A stretch of DNA of 64,000 nt from Ilyonectria destructans (Eukaryota; Ascomycota; Sordariomycetes; Hypocreales; Nectriaceae). This document shows, in pieces, positions 36,889 through 48,968 of this stretch (position 1 is the first letter of the stretch; each line of letters starts with the position of its first letter). The DNA lies in contig JAHEWK010000009.1 of assembly GCA_020740775.1 (NCBI GenBank), positions 310,001-374,000 of the forward strand. Reading direction: 5' to 3'. Below the pieces are notes generated by a model. The model was not told the origin of the DNA and did no database searches. It saw nothing but the letters and a program-made list of their open reading frames with translations. Made by a program: the position numbers and the translations under genes.

Positions 36889-39118
36889 ATGGCAGACCCT
36901 CAAATCCCCGACTCTGACGACCTTGCGACAAGTCTGACTGAAGCAAAGGTCTGGAGTCAATTCTATGAGAATTATAAACCAGACTATAAAATCTCCGAAC
37001 TACTTTATGGAGAACCCTGTTAGTTATTCGCTTTCTTGCTTGAGCGTTTCAAAATTCCACACTAATCACTTTGCAACAGCGAATCGCAAGATTCGCATCA
37101 TCGATATAGGCGCTGGATTATTCGGCATTAATCTCGCGTACTGGATTTCTCGGATGTGCAAAAACTTTGAACTAACACTGTTCGAAAAGAGTAATGAAGT
37201 TGGAGGTGTCTGGAACTACAACAGATACCCAGGAGTTGCCTGCGACGTCCCATCTCACGTATATCAGTATAGTTATGCGCCCAATCCGGAGTGGCCGGCA
37301 TTCCTGAGCTCGTAAGTTGAAAACTCATATATGCATTCAACAGTAAGTTGTGACTGACTGAGAAAAGGGGCGAACACATCCGGAAATATCTTGAGAAATG
37401 CAGCGCGACATTTGACTTGAAAAAGTACATCAAATTTGAAACCACGGTTTTGAAATCTGAGTGGCATGAGGAGGGATTCTGGCGCGTTTTTGTCCGTGAA
37501 AAGCTGTCAAACGGTGAGTATCGAGAGTATCAACAAGACGCAGAGATTTTGGTGAACAATTCTGGAAGCCAACACAACTACCGGTGGCCTGATATAGAAG
37601 GCCTGGACAAGTTCAAAGGAAACGTAAGTTTTCCTCTCTGAGCTTTCGTACCCGTATGTACACTCTAGCTGATGGCCATTCAGCTACTTCACACCGCGGT
37701 TTGGGATAGAGAATTCAGGGAAGAGGCTTGGAAGGACAAGACCGTTTGCGTAATCGGCAGTGGCGCTTCAGCTGTACAAGTAGTGCCACAGATGCAGGTT
37801 TGGTCTTCTTTACTTTCACTTGATACTGACTCACTGACGATATCGGTAGCCTCATGTTCGCAAGATGACGGTGTTTTCTCGTACTCCGGTGTGGTTTGCT
37901 CCTGGGCTGGCGGGTGATGCGTTCAGCCCTGAATGTAAGTATATGTCGGCCCATTTAACCTTCAAAGTCAGATATGAATTACTGAACTTGTTTTAAGATT
38001 CCCCTGAAGATCAAGAAAGATTCAAGAAGGACCCTGTCGCACTTCAGACCCATGGAAAGGAAATCGAGAGGAAGCTTAATGGTCTTTTCTTGGCCTTTTA
38101 CGGTGGCAGCGACCACCAAAAGAAGGCCATTAATTTTTTCTATGACGAAATGAAGATCAAGATCAAGGATCCAAAACTTCTCAAAGGTTAGACTCCTGCA
38201 TCGAGGAAAGACTCGAAGAAGATTCTAAACCAAGATTAGGCTTCACGCCTGACTTTGTTCCTGGATGCCGTCGTATCACCCCGGGCGATCCTTTCATTCA
38301 TGCAATTCAAGAACCAAATGCGGAGGTCGTCTTCAAGGGTGTGACACAGCTAACTGAAGACGGCGTCATCGATAGTGATGGGGTCGAAAGAAAATGCGAT
38401 ATTGTGGTTTGCGCAACTGGTGAGCGCTGGCCGAGAGAATCAAAGTCTGGTGGGAAAGCTAACATGCCGATCAGGGTTCGATGTTGACCTAATCCCCCGA
38501 TTTGAAGTCATTGGCGCCAATGGCCTCCAGTTGTCGAAGGTTCTTGGTGAAAGCCCTGATAGCTACATGGCGGCTGCCTTGCCCAATTTCCCAAATTACT
38601 TTTACGGCAGCACTGGCGCCTACTGGCCATCGGCGAATGGGTCTCTCATAGGCCCGATGAACGCCATTGCCAAGTACGTGGTCCAAGTGATTCAAAAGAT
38701 GCAGGTGGAGCACAACATTATCAGTTTGGAGCCGAAACAAGAAGCCATGGAGGACTTTGTCGAACATGCTCAGACATGGTTGAAAGGTGCGGCGTGGTCA
38801 TGGAACTGTCCAGCCTGGTACAAAGTACAGTCAGGACCACTAAAAGGCCGAGTGAGCCTTGTGTGGCCAGGAATTACCCTGCAATTTGTGAAAGTCTTGG
38901 AGAAAGTCCGATGGGAAGACTACAACATCAAGTACGCAGCCACGGGCAAAACCAGCGCTAATCGATTCTTGTATCTTGGGAACGGCCTTGTGAAGGAAAC
39001 ATTGAACCCTGAGATGGACGACACGCCGCACGTTGACCTCGATGCAATCGACCCTAGGTGGGTGAAGGCGGCTGGATTGACATGGACGAAGGGTATGCGG
39101 CTACTAGACGAACTTTAG
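36889..39118 (+). CDS. Baeyer-Villiger-type flavin monooxygenase
   Basis: Model: join(36889..37018, 37080..37311, 37368..37623, 37684..37797, 37850..37934, 37998..38186, 38240..38419, 38475..39118), eight exons, 609 residues. FAD site DIGAGLFGINLAYW, NADPH site IGSGASAVQ, and between them FKGNLLHTAVW at residues 203-213, which fits the Baeyer-Villiger fingerprint FxGxxxHTxxW exactly. EVGGVWNYNRYPGVACD and CATGFDVDLIPRF are also class B marks. It inserts oxygen next to a ketone carbonyl using NADPH and O2, giving an ester or lactone. The N-terminal extension of about 50 residues resembles steroid- and cyclic-ketone-type enzymes. Substrate not predictable. Divergent from the glutathione transferase; CGG dyads lie upstream. 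Confidence 0.92.
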
Positions 39119-39924
39119 GTACATATGTAGGTATGTTATATTTTAACTACACTTAGATATAATATACGAATGTTTTATATGAAAAGTTTAAAAGAAGATA
39201 GAATTATTAAAGTTTATATTAATTATTTCAAGTACAAAATATCCTTGATTAAGCCATGTATGTCTTATATCATTTAGAAGATGTTTAATATTACATTTTT
39301 ATTTTTACTCTTTTAATACACAAATTACTCTATATATTAACTCACTAAAGTGGTGGCTTTGCGCAAGAGTCAATAGGTTCTACCTTTAAACAAAAACAGC
39401 GGCAATATTCTCTTGTTTTTTGAGCAACCCGGGCCTGTCGTTGCGGCCTCATCTGCTGCCAACGGAATAGCAGCCCCACTTGCAATAAAAATCACGGCCA
39501 TGCAATTCAATGGAAGCGGTTGTTAAGCCGATGTTAGCCGCAGCATGTCTTGTCGACTGTCTATCTATAGAGATATATATTTGGCGGGCGGGCCCGGATT
39601 CATGCCCGGTTCCGTGTTCCCTCCCTCCCGGAGACGCCACTGCCTGCGCCCTGAAGCTGTCGGGTTTAGCGAGTCGATGGATTGGAACCGCTAAACTATG
39701 GCGTCCTACCGGCCTGGAAGCATTCCATCACCGGCACGGAAAGACGAGGCGCCGGCACTAATATTGAACGCCAACCGGCACCCTTTCTTCTCCGCCCGGC
39801 TTCACGGTCTTCTTCCCTCTTTATGGCCAGAGTTGGCGGCACAATTGCATCACGAGCCTTGCATAATCCCACTGAAATCACTGAATAGTCCCGCAGCGCA
39901 ACGACCCGGCAGACCTTGACCGAG
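39119..39924. other. Intergenic: AT-rich block then GC-rich promoter
   Basis: 39120-39340 is strongly AT-rich with TA steps and no frame. From 39420 composition is GC-rich and leads into the next regulator. Neither part shows a recognised gene. Confidence 0.45.
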
Positions 39925-42427
39925 ATGCAGCAGCAATCCGCGCCAGGTCCTAATTCCGATGGGCAGCTAATCCCCGGCGGCGACCTGCCATCCCGGCCCA
40001 GACCCGAGATTACTATAGCGGGTGGAAGAGCAAGGCGGGCAACAAGGGCGTAAGTTATGTGTTCAAAGCAACCAAGGCTGGCCCGCTACCGTCTGAGGCT
40101 GACCATCCAAAGGTGTGACAACTGTCGACGACTCAAGGAAAAGTGCAACGGCGGCACTCCCTGCGACAGATGCCACAAGTCGGGTCGCCAGTGCCTCTTC
40201 ACCAACACCTTTAGGAGAACTAGGAACCCGCGTCTTGCCGGCGAGCAGCTGCAGTCTCGTGCCTTGCCTGTCGTTGACTCTGTCGACCCGAACAAATTTT
40301 TCGAAGTCGAGAGAATCCGTTCGTTGGAAACCATCGTCCAGCATTTCACTGGCATCAACCGGTGTACCAAGTCTAATCTGCAGGAAGTGGTGGCCACCTT
40401 GCAGTCGGAAGACAGCCCGTCTCCGCCACATGCCCCCGAATCAGCTGGTCTCGACGAACACAATGTAATCGAAGACTCTGCTGTAGAAAGCCAGGGTCAA
40501 CCAACTTTGCCTGGTACGAGTACCGCCCGTTGCACGCCCTATATCTGCGCTTACAACAATTTCCAAGTGTACGAGCAGTTTTCTCATTCGGATTTTTCCC
40601 GACGCGTCCAGCAGACAATGGAGACTCTGTCGGAGGGACATCAAAATGCAAGCAACGGAAACCAAAAGACCTACGAGCTGACAACGCTAACACCACCTTC
40701 ATATAGGGAAGGGCATCCGGGGTGATGCCTGCCGAGCAGCTTCTCTCACGAGATTACCTCGTCCAAGAGGCCGCATCTCTATTCCCTCTGCCCGACGTCG
40801 CCATCTTGCTGCTCGATGTCTTCTTCAACTTTGCTCAGACCAACTATTTCTATGTCGACGAAGATACACTACGGCACCAATTATCTGAGTTCTATAGGCC
40901 GTCCCGACCTTTGACTATCACAGAGGCCCCCTGGGTCTGCACTGCCCTCATGGTCTTTGCAGTCGGTACCCAGTTTGCCCATCTCGCCCCTAGTCCTCGC
41001 ACACGAGTAGACGGCGGCGTCATGACCATTAGTTCTGCCATGGATGACACACTTGCACTCGCGTTTTATCGGAAGGCAGCCAGTCTTGTTCCAGATGTCC
41101 TCACCATCGGCTCCCTACAAAGTGTGCAGGCGTTTGGCCTACTTGGGATCTATGCGCTTCCCCTGGACCCTGCAGGGCTGTCCTGCACGTATTTTGGCAT
41201 TGCGGTGAAGCTAGCTACACACAACGGAATGCACAAGAAAAGCTACAATAGCTTCACTGCCAGAGATGCGGAGGTGCGAAACAGGATATGGTGGACTGTG
41301 TGTACCTTGGAGAGGTGCGCTACTTTTGCTTTATCATGCCTTGAAATGCAGGCAATCGCTAACAGCCGGCAGGCGTATTTCAATCCTACACGGAAGGCCA
41401 GCATCGATATCGAGATGCGATATTGACTTGGCCTTGCCAGTTGAGTTAGTCGACTTACGACCGCGGGAACGGATAGATACATTTCAAAATGTAATGGCGC
41501 AGAGAGGGATCACAGAGCTTATGGAAGATGCGCGTGACGCAATGTAAGGATGAGGACCACCCCCGGATGGCACGAACTTCGTAACTCACTGATACTAGAT
41601 TGGCCCTGAAAAAGGCGGATAGAGCAAAATTTCCAGTCATGGCACAAAATCTGCTCATAGTCAAGCAACACCTGCAAACTTGGTGGAATACGCTTCCCAA
41701 AGAGACTTACTGCAGGGATTTGAGCCCGGGAAAGCCGCTATTTCGCTCAAACATCCATATCGCTCTAACGTACCATCTCGTTCACATCTTCATCGGCAGA
41801 TCATTCATCTTTGACGAAGCGGATCCAAATCACGGGGCCCCTGCGGCATATGAATGGAAGATTGTGCGCGATGATTTGATTGCAGATTGCGTCAAGAGTG
41901 CCGCGGCTTCCATCGAGCTCTGCCAGGTGCTACAAGACGACTTCGGTCTGTCCAAGTCGTCTTATACCGAGTTCACCTCCTGTTGCGCCGCCGTCTTCGC
42001 GTTGGTGGCAAGACGAATCTTCACAAAGGACCAGGTCCTAAAAGACCTCTGCAACCAAGGGCTGACCCTGCTGAAGACCATGTCCAGTGGAGTTTTTGCA
42101 AAGAGCTGTGAGAGGCGCGGTTTGGATATACTGGAGATGGCCCTTCACAAGTTAGATGGGAGCCACCAAGAAACCTCGTTATTACACGGGACCGGCTACA
42201 CGGAGTTTCGAAATTGGGTGGCGATGCAGCAAGTCGTGCCCGGTGAGGCGCCGCGGCAGGATCAAGCTCTGTCACGAGATGATTGGGCCTCTGGCAATGT
42301 CTCGAATCCGGGGATGGCGGCACCTCAAGGGAGAATGAGCAATGCATCCGAGTTTCTCTCGTCAACGTTGGCAGACTTGAGTTCTCTGCCAGGGCTAGAA
42401 GAATGGGTGCAGCATTCCGTGGCATAA
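39925..42427 (+). CDS. Zn2Cys6/fungal_trans transcription factor
   Basis: Model: join(39925..40049, 40113..40647, 40707..41314, 41373..41543, 41599..42427), five exons, 755 residues. The zinc cluster begins exactly at exon 2: CDNCRRLKEKCNGGTPC then DRCHKSGRQCLF, preceded by basic RRATRA. Intron 40648-40706 joins the frames only with a GC donor (GCAAGC); it has CTAAC before the acceptor. Middle homology domain: LLDVFFNFAQTNYFYVDE, VQAFGLLGIYALPLDP, VRNRIWWTVCTLERRIS, LHGRPASISRCDIDLALP. Far C-terminus is polar and probably activating. It lies between the monooxygenase and the acetyltransferase and could govern either; no site evidence ties it to one. The spacing to the acetyltransferase is 1.2 kb. 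Confidence 0.85.
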
Positions 42428-43613
42428 TCTATGCGTGGTCATTTTCCCCCCAGGTTTGTCCTGCTTGAGGTGCTCGACTTGCTTTTCTTATCTTGATGTC
42501 TCTGGAGTGATGTTGAGTCAGTATAAGGATGATCTTTACACCATACTCTACCCAAGGTGTAAGAATAACACCAGTTGCTCTAGGGACTGGACAGAGCTCC
42601 CTGTAGCCTGACTTTCATATCCTTACATTGGCTTCCGTGCTCCTACACCTTGAACAGACTAGAGGAAGAGAGGCGAAGGCTTTTGCTCGAGTATTTTTAT
42701 TTCCATTGGCATTTGAAGCGGGATGTAGCTCAGCTACAACCTGTATTAGAACCAAGGCGAGCTGTAAATCACCTTGCTGTAAGATACACTCAGTCGGTGA
42801 CGAGCACCAGGCGTGAACCTCCAGATTCGAGATGGATAAATCTACTAAGATAGCTCCAAGTACATGCAGCAGATGCTATACAATTCCTCATAATATGTCC
42901 TCAAGGGACTGTCCACTGAAGTTCAAGGATTTGACGCCAGATGTAGAGCAAGTGTCAGACCCTGTCCTGCAATTGGATGAAGTTCCAGAAATGGCAATAG
43001 TTCTTGTTTAACTGATTTGGCTGAGAGCACTTCGGTTACACGGCATGCAAGATTTTCCGATACAATATGGAAATCCCTGCGGAAGCAGATTGGCGCTCTC
43101 CCTTTGCTAAACTCACGCCACTTGTCCGCTCTCCTATATTGGTTCCACTTGTTGCTCCTCGCTCTTCCGTCACGCCGGACTGCCCGGCTCAGATCCCATT
43201 AAAATCAGCTAGAGAAGAGAAAATCCCCTCCAAAGTAAGAGAAGAGGCGTAAAGGATATATAGTAAATAATCGAAAGAGATAGCAGGGATAGCAACCCTT
43301 ACCCTGTACTGCATCAGTGGTAGAACAGTGTATCAGTCGCCCGGACTGACCGCTCCATCTGACAAATGGTGTCGTCTAGCGATCGGTAAACCAAAGGGTA
43401 AAGAACACTTAGCCGCATATTCTAGAAGCGAAGGTGGTTCTACACCGGCAACTATTGTGCCGGTGGAGTTTGGGTCGAACAGGTTCCGGGCCGAAACCCG
43501 CAATGCGTAACTGGTCAGTCTTTAAAAGGGCGCGCGGATGAGTGCGCTAAAATATGCAACATTTAAAGTCAATAAATTGTCACCGTCCTCATGTTCTCCG
43601 TTCCATCCTAAGC
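42428..43613. other. Intergenic, unrecognised; possible gene debris
   Basis: Two short frames, 42650-42853 (Leu/Arg-rich) and about 43328-43510, look neither like complete genes nor like families I know. The last 100 bases are the leader of the acetyltransferase gene. Confidence 0.35.
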
Positions 43614-45028
43614 ATGGAACAAAGCACTAGAATGGCAGAGTCTCGGCCTTTAGGTAAGCTACCCTTGCCATAATCACGAAATGACGACGAAGCTCATGTC
43701 CCGAAGGGCCCTTGGAGAAATACTCCGTATGCAGAAGCCAGTTGCATATCTACCGCAACGTCTGCGTAACGGCCAGCTATCTCATCAACAACGACGAGGA
43801 GCTGATGCCGGCGCTGTTCCGCGCGCTTGCTGTCGTGGTCGAAGAACATCCAATTCTATCCGCAACACTAGTGGACGCCGAGAAAAATCCCCGATTTGTT
43901 CGTCTCGACAGCGTCGATCTTGAAAGAATTGTCACCTTCTTCGACTATGCGGACAAGGTCCCTGTACCCGGAGATGCTTCTCTGGATGTAATTCTGGAGC
44001 GCCAGCACAATGTTTCGTTCAAATATGACGAGTCAACGAGTGTGCTCTGGAGATTGGCCGTGCTTTACAGCTTGAAGGAGCGTAGCGAGTTTACCGTGTG
44101 TCTTTGTTTCCATCATTCAATCATGGATACGAAAAGCGCACTTGTATTTCACCATCATCTCGAGGCCGCGCTATACTCTCCGTCCACGAACGACTGCACC
44201 ACCATTGTTGAATCCTCCAAGAAGCCACTCCTACCGCCTATGGAAGCTGTATTTCAACCAAAACTGTCGTGCGGAGTCCTTCGCAATCTGCAAAACCCTG
44301 ACCAGCCACCTGAGGCGGCTTGGAGCGGAGCGGTACAGACAACGCCGGTTCATACACGGTTTTCATCGTTGGTGCTTAGTCCAGCACTCATCGCCGGCTT
44401 GAAGCGCAAGTGCGACTTGCACAGCGTCTCCTTGACCGCGCTGTTGATGTCGATCACAGCAAAAGCTCTTTTCCAAGTCCTTCCCTCGGAATACACTTTT
44501 CTCTGGGGAGACTGCGCAGTGTCATTGCGCCCATTTTTGTGCCCTTCAATTACCGAGAGGTCACTAGGGTGCTACGTTGGTTCATTCAGTGAGAGGTTCG
44601 AAAGATTCAATATCTCAATCTGGGATGATTCAAAACGGACTAAGTCAACCATTGACAATCTGAGAAAGACGAAAGGTAAAGATATGCCGGTCACTTTTCT
44701 ACAACAAGTCTCTGATATGAGTGATATGAGAGAGTGGTTGTCTGAAAAGATGGGAAAGAGGCGATGGGCCGCCTGGGAATTGAGCAACGTCGGAACACTT
44801 GCACAGACGGGGGCGCCAGAGAGAGCGAAGTGCCAAATTAAGACCTTGCTCTTTAGCCAAAGTGCTAGTGCATGCTCTGGCGCAATCAAGATCAGTGTTG
44901 CGACGGGGCGAGATAAGAGGATGGCGCTTGGATTTTCGTGGCAAGAGGACGTGGTTGAGAAGCCTATTGTTGTCGAACTTATCCAAGAGATGAATAGGCT
45001 TGTCATACAAACAGCAAACAAGTGCTGA
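43614..45028 (+). CDS. Alcohol O-acetyltransferase-like protein (AATase family)
   Basis: Model: join(43614..43653, 43707..45028), 453 residues; the first short exon (MEQSTRMAESRPL) joins to GPLEKYSVCRSQLHIYRNV, which is the usual N-terminus of this family (RPLGxLE..). The acyltransferase motif is FHHSIMDTKSA (HxxxD type, second His and Asp catalytic). WGDCAVSLRPFL and NVGTL are further family marks. Such enzymes use acetyl-CoA to esterify alcohols and belong to the BAHD/condensation fold. Cytosolic, no signal peptide. An alternative in-frame ATG is at 43632. It could acetylate an alcohol from the neighbouring pathway, but this is inferred only from location. Confidence 0.8.
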
Positions 45029-45461
45029 GATCTTATCTTTAATCAATGGACCTACCTGATCAGATAGAGTGGTCACCCCTGGAATCGCAACTTCCTATCG
45101 AATATCCTCTTACATCTTTGATCAATTTGTGTCGTGGCTGTCGTTATTCGTCCAACAGTAAATATCCAGCCAAGGGATCCGAGAACGTACAGATTTTAAG
45201 ATAATGAAAGAACAGAATGAAAAGTTGTTGCGTTGATAAACTTGTAGATATTAATGTAGCTAATACAAACTAGCAAACACCTAGGCAATGTGTGGGTGAA
45301 GATACAGCATGTGAGACTATGCGTGCATTTACAATTGCAAACCACCGAGGTATTATCAAAGACTGATAGGTTAATAAAGGGCAGAAGTAGTTCAAATTGT
45401 TATAGCTACATACTCCAAGGTCAATGATAAATCATGATTTGACTTTATTCCCATCCCGAAT
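45029..45461. other. Convergent intergenic spacer
   Basis: 3' flanks of the acetyltransferase and the HAD gene. Nothing recognised. Confidence 0.4.
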
Positions 45462-46205
45462 TCAAACATCCTCGCCATGTCTTTTCTGGCCAGCGAGTTC
45501 TTGCTCCAGTGCATCAGCCATGTCGCCCAACGTATCGAATTTCCAGTCATAGACAACATCGCTTTTGTTTCCCATGACAGCACCAGGCCGTTCAATCCAA
45601 CTCGACTTGATGCCCATCTTCTTGGCCGGATGATGATCGTGGAACTGGCTCTGCGCTGTCTGCAGCACCTCGGATTTCTTGACGCCAAACTTGGCTTCCA
45701 CCTCCCGAAGCATGTGCTCGAAATTCTTTAGGTCGGGCTTGTAGCTACCCACGTCCTGGGCGGTAATGACAAGGTCGAACGGGACTCCCCCCAGCGGACC
45801 CTTGTTGCTCAGCGCAAAGGACTCCCTGTCGACATTGGACAGCACCACGAGCCTATAGTGCTTACCCAGACGCCGCAAGGCCTCAACAGTGTCGGTGAAT
45901 GCAGGCCAGTGTCCGATAGAGGCGCCAAAGGCCTTGCCTCGCTCGGCCGTGGGAGCGGGCAGACCCAGACGCTCGGCGATCTGAGGGTGAATGGTGGTGA
46001 GCAGCTCAGAGTACTTCATGTGAGGTGTTTTTTCCTGCTGAGTCCGTTCGAGTTCGTGGTGCACTTCCAAGAGGTGTTCACGAGCGAAGCTGGCGCCGTT
46101 GGCCTTGAGCAAAGGCTGCAAGGCATTAAGAACACCGGTTTCCCAGTCAATCAATGTGCCGTAAACATCAAAGGACAGCAGGCGATAGTTAGAAAGGCGA
46201 TCCAT
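45462..46205 (-). CDS. HAD-superfamily hydrolase, haloacid dehalogenase type II-like
   Basis: Single exon, 247 residues from the ATG at 46205-46203 (the open frame upstream starts from a non-ATG codon). Motif I SFDVYGTLIDWETG carries the nucleophile Asp, motif II is VLSNVDRES, the motif III Lys is in SYKPDLKNF, and the end region FHDHHPAKKMGIKSSWIER holds the acidic-site equivalent. The helical cap (residues about 20-100) and DVYGT in place of DxDxT are typical of L-2-haloacid dehalogenase-like proteins, which in fungi are mostly of unknown substrate. Cytosolic. Divergent from the UstS-like transferase with about 1.1 kb between. Confidence 0.88.
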   Translation of the reverse strand: MDRLSNYRLLSFDVYGTLIDWETGVLNALQPLLKANGASFAREHLLEVHHELERTQQEKTPHMKYSELLTTIHPQIAERLGLPAPTAERGKAFGASIGHWPAFTDTVEALRRLGKHYRLVVLSNVDRESFALSNKGPLGGVPFDLVITAQDVGSYKPDLKNFEHMLREVEAKFGVKKSEVLQTAQSQFHDHHPAKKMGIKSSWIERPGAVMGNKSDVVYDWKFDTLGDMADALEQELAGQKRHGEDV

Positions 46206-47319
46206 GTTGCTAGAGAACAATCGATGTGAAAGAGTAAAGAGGCGTGTATGAATGGTTCGTGTGATGAGATCTGTTCAAAACAGGCCTTGTTCGATGAGCC
46301 ATATTAAATATGTGATATCTATGGGCCTCTATGATAGTGATACGCAGGCAATGTCGTTCTCGCGCCCTGCGAGTGACAAGGATCATCTAAGCCTCCGATA
46401 AGCGGGGTACGGGCCGGAGTTTGCCACAGTGAGGAATGAAGCCGGCATTTTGGTGTGCCGGTGGGCCCGGTGTGCCGGTGACACGCTCCTGTTACTGTAC
46501 AGCGCATGAATCACGTATGAACCGCTCAATCCTTCACTGTGGAGTCGAATTTTGTTATTAAGTTGATACAGTTTAGAACAGACGTTCCACCCAAATCGAA
46601 GTAAAGATACATTCTTTTTGAGACCTTATTATGATGAAATAGTGAAAGCAAGGCACACAACACTGAGCCGGCTAATTGAGAAGCCCATCTTTCGTTGGAG
46701 AGGACACGCTCGGAGAGATTCACAAAAATATGAGGGACAAGAGCAGTGAACGGGAAGTAGGGAGTACCGAACAAGCCACGTTAACGCGAAGCCAGGTACC
46801 AGGAAATCCCCTCTTTGATAACTCACATGGCAATTGTTCTAGCCGATTAGAAATATCGGCAGGGAGCTCCAATCCTCAACTGTCGCTCTAAAACTCAAGT
46901 TTATCTTCCTATGATATGAGAGAGAGTTAGGTCGATTACTGAAGGCCGTTTGGAACCTGGACCCGAGCATGGTAGCATAGGCGTGACATTTGTATTCGGA
47001 CCTGTGGCTTCCAGCACTTCGGATTCAATTTAGTCAATATCATCTTGTCTGGTTCGAATGTTGGTGATTCTCCCCCATTGATGGTGGTACGCACCGAGGC
47101 CGTCTCAAAAGAACCAACAGCTTGCTGCATGCAATCTAACAGAATTGTTCTAGGCGCATAGTTTTTCCGCAACAGGACCCCGCATGCAGAACCTTTCCCA
47201 ACAAGTCTATTTAAGAGGCTATCACTTGCGTCATAGACTATGGCAAACGTACTCTCTACAGGCCAAACTTGGTTCAACACGCAAATCCCCCAGCGAGCGA
47301 TTGTTTACAGTCATTTGCC
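46206..47319. other. Divergent intergenic region, no gene seen
   Basis: Promoters of the HAD and the glutathione-transferase-like genes. Short frames only; no repeated word or dyad like those in the other promoters was noticed. Confidence 0.45.
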
Positions 47320-48165
47320 ATGGCGACGACCACGACCACAACCTCTTCCGGCGCCATTGTCCTTTACGACATCGCCCACAGGCCCCCCGTAGGAGAGTCG
47401 TGCTGCTCGCCAAACCCGTGGAAGAGCCGGTTTGCGCTCAACTTCAAGGGCGTCTCGTACTCGATGTCGTGGGTGGGCATGCCCGACATCTCCAACGTGC
47501 GCCGCAGCCTTGGCCTGCCTGCCTCTCGCAAGTTTGCCGATGGCTCTGATTTCTACACGCTCCCGGTGATGCAGGATACTGCCACGGGCGCCATGGTCGG
47601 TGACTCGTTCGAAATCGCCGTCTACTTGCAGCGCACATATCCCGACTCGGGCGCCGGCGACTTGTTCCCCGCCCAAACCCTCGACTTCACCTTTGTGCCG
47701 ACATTCGCCTTTCCTGCGCCGCTGTCGGAGTGCGCAGATGGCGGCTTTGTTGAGTACGCCCGTTTCAATACAAACGTCGACGCGGCCTTCAGCTCCCACG
47801 TTCCGCTCATGGTTGACGGCCTACCGCTTGATCCAGTCACCGCCGAGGAAATCAAGGCCGAATTCGTCCGTCGCTCCGGCCTCAGCTCTTGGGATGATTT
47901 CGCTTTGACCGGCGAGGCGCGTAAGAAGCTCACGGAATCCTTTCGAGACATGCTGGGCGATCTGGCCAAGCTGTTCCTCGAGAATACCGACGGGCCCTTT
48001 CTGCTAGGGCAGCGGGCAAGCTACGCGGACTTTATTGTCGGCGCCTGGTTGCGGATGGCAAAGGTGACTTTGCCTAAGCTGGAGTGGGAGGAGGCGAGAC
48101 GCTGGCACGGCGGTGTTTTTGGCAAGCTGCATGACGCCCTGGAGACATACGCTGAGGTCAAATAA
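47320..48165 (+). CDS. Glutathione S-transferase-like protein (UstS / beta-etherase type)
   Basis: Single exon, 281 residues from ATG 47320. N-terminal thioredoxin-like domain: IVLYDIAHRP, SPNPWKSRFALNFKGV, YTLPVMQD, GDSFEIAVYLQRTYP (the Asp-Ser pair binds glutathione). Helical domain to the end with FLLGQRASYADFIVGAWL. This long form with SCCSPNPWKSRF resembles the UstS group of fungal biosynthetic clusters and bacterial LigE/LigF-like beta-etherases rather than the 230-residue enzyme at 35107. GC-rich coding sequence. Two different glutathione transferases within 12 kb is notable. Partner genes uncertain. Confidence 0.8.
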   Translation: MATTTTTTSSGAIVLYDIAHRPPVGESCCSPNPWKSRFALNFKGVSYSMSWVGMPDISNVRRSLGLPASRKFADGSDFYTLPVMQDTATGAMVGDSFEIAVYLQRTYPDSGAGDLFPAQTLDFTFVPTFAFPAPLSECADGGFVEYARFNTNVDAAFSSHVPLMVDGLPLDPVTAEEIKAEFVRRSGLSSWDDFALTGEARKKLTESFRDMLGDLAKLFLENTDGPFLLGQRASYADFIVGAWLRMAKVTLPKLEWEEARRWHGGVFGKLHDALETYAEVK

Positions 48166-48968
48166 GGCCTTGACTTGCAAGTGTGCACAAGACTATGTAA
48201 GCGAGGATTCCACATTATGACGCTGTCCCTGGCTGGGCGACGGCGAAACTATAAAAGGCTGTTTTGGAGATTAATTCGGCGAGCTGGCAACATACCGTTA
48301 ACAACCAGAAGACTATAATTTATAAATAGTTCTTTTAGCTAAGAAGTTAATGTTATTATTATTAATATTCTTTCTAGTAAAATAAATTTATTAAATAAGC
48401 TCTTATTTACTTAAAGTTTAATTTTAAAAAGCTATAAAGTAAAGTGATTATGTCGGATCACCTTATTTATTCACCCAAGGATCTGGCCTACACTAGGACA
48501 CCAGCTCCTCAGTCATGTATCCCTCGACAACCTAATCAACCTACCCTACCTATATATTTGACCAATCATCAGCACGAGCTCGTATTAGATCTAAACAATT
48601 TGTACTTTTTTCAACCATCCCAGCACGTGTCAGCGCTTACGGTGTGTGGCAAAGTACGGCAACTTCCGACTTCCTGACGCCAGTTGACGTGTCTTTTCAG
48701 CCTCAAGTTAGTTGCGGAATCACTATTGGCTAACGCCCGGTAAGCGATGAGTAATATTATGGACGTAACCTGTGCGTCTGACATTGGTCAGGCGATCGTA
48801 TCAAAGTCCCAAGTCCACCTGACGGAGCTTATTCAGCCTGAGAAGTTCTGTAAGCGCTAAGATAAACTCTCCGGCTTTCAGCGGAAGGACATGGCGCAAT
48901 ATAAAGTCGTGACTCGCGCAATACTACCTGCCCGTCCTCTTCAGCCTTTTCTTGAGCAGACTGACACT
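48166..48968. other. Intergenic: AT-rich block and promoter of the FAD enzyme
   Basis: About 48300-48440 is AT-rich and non-coding. The rest is the upstream region of the FAD-dependent oxidase gene, including a CGG-N6-CCG dyad listed separately. Confidence 0.45.
48657..48668. promoter_or_regulatory. CGG-N6-CCG dyad upstream of the FAD oxidase
   Basis: CGGCAACTTCCG differs at one base from CGGAAACTTCCG at 36594-36605. It lies 301 bp before the ATG at 48969. It could extend the monooxygenase regulon to this gene. Confidence 0.35.

Noticed and set aside
43310..43400. tRNA-like word CAGTGGTAGAACAGTG
   Set aside because: No cloverleaf, acceptor stem or B-box could be formed around it.
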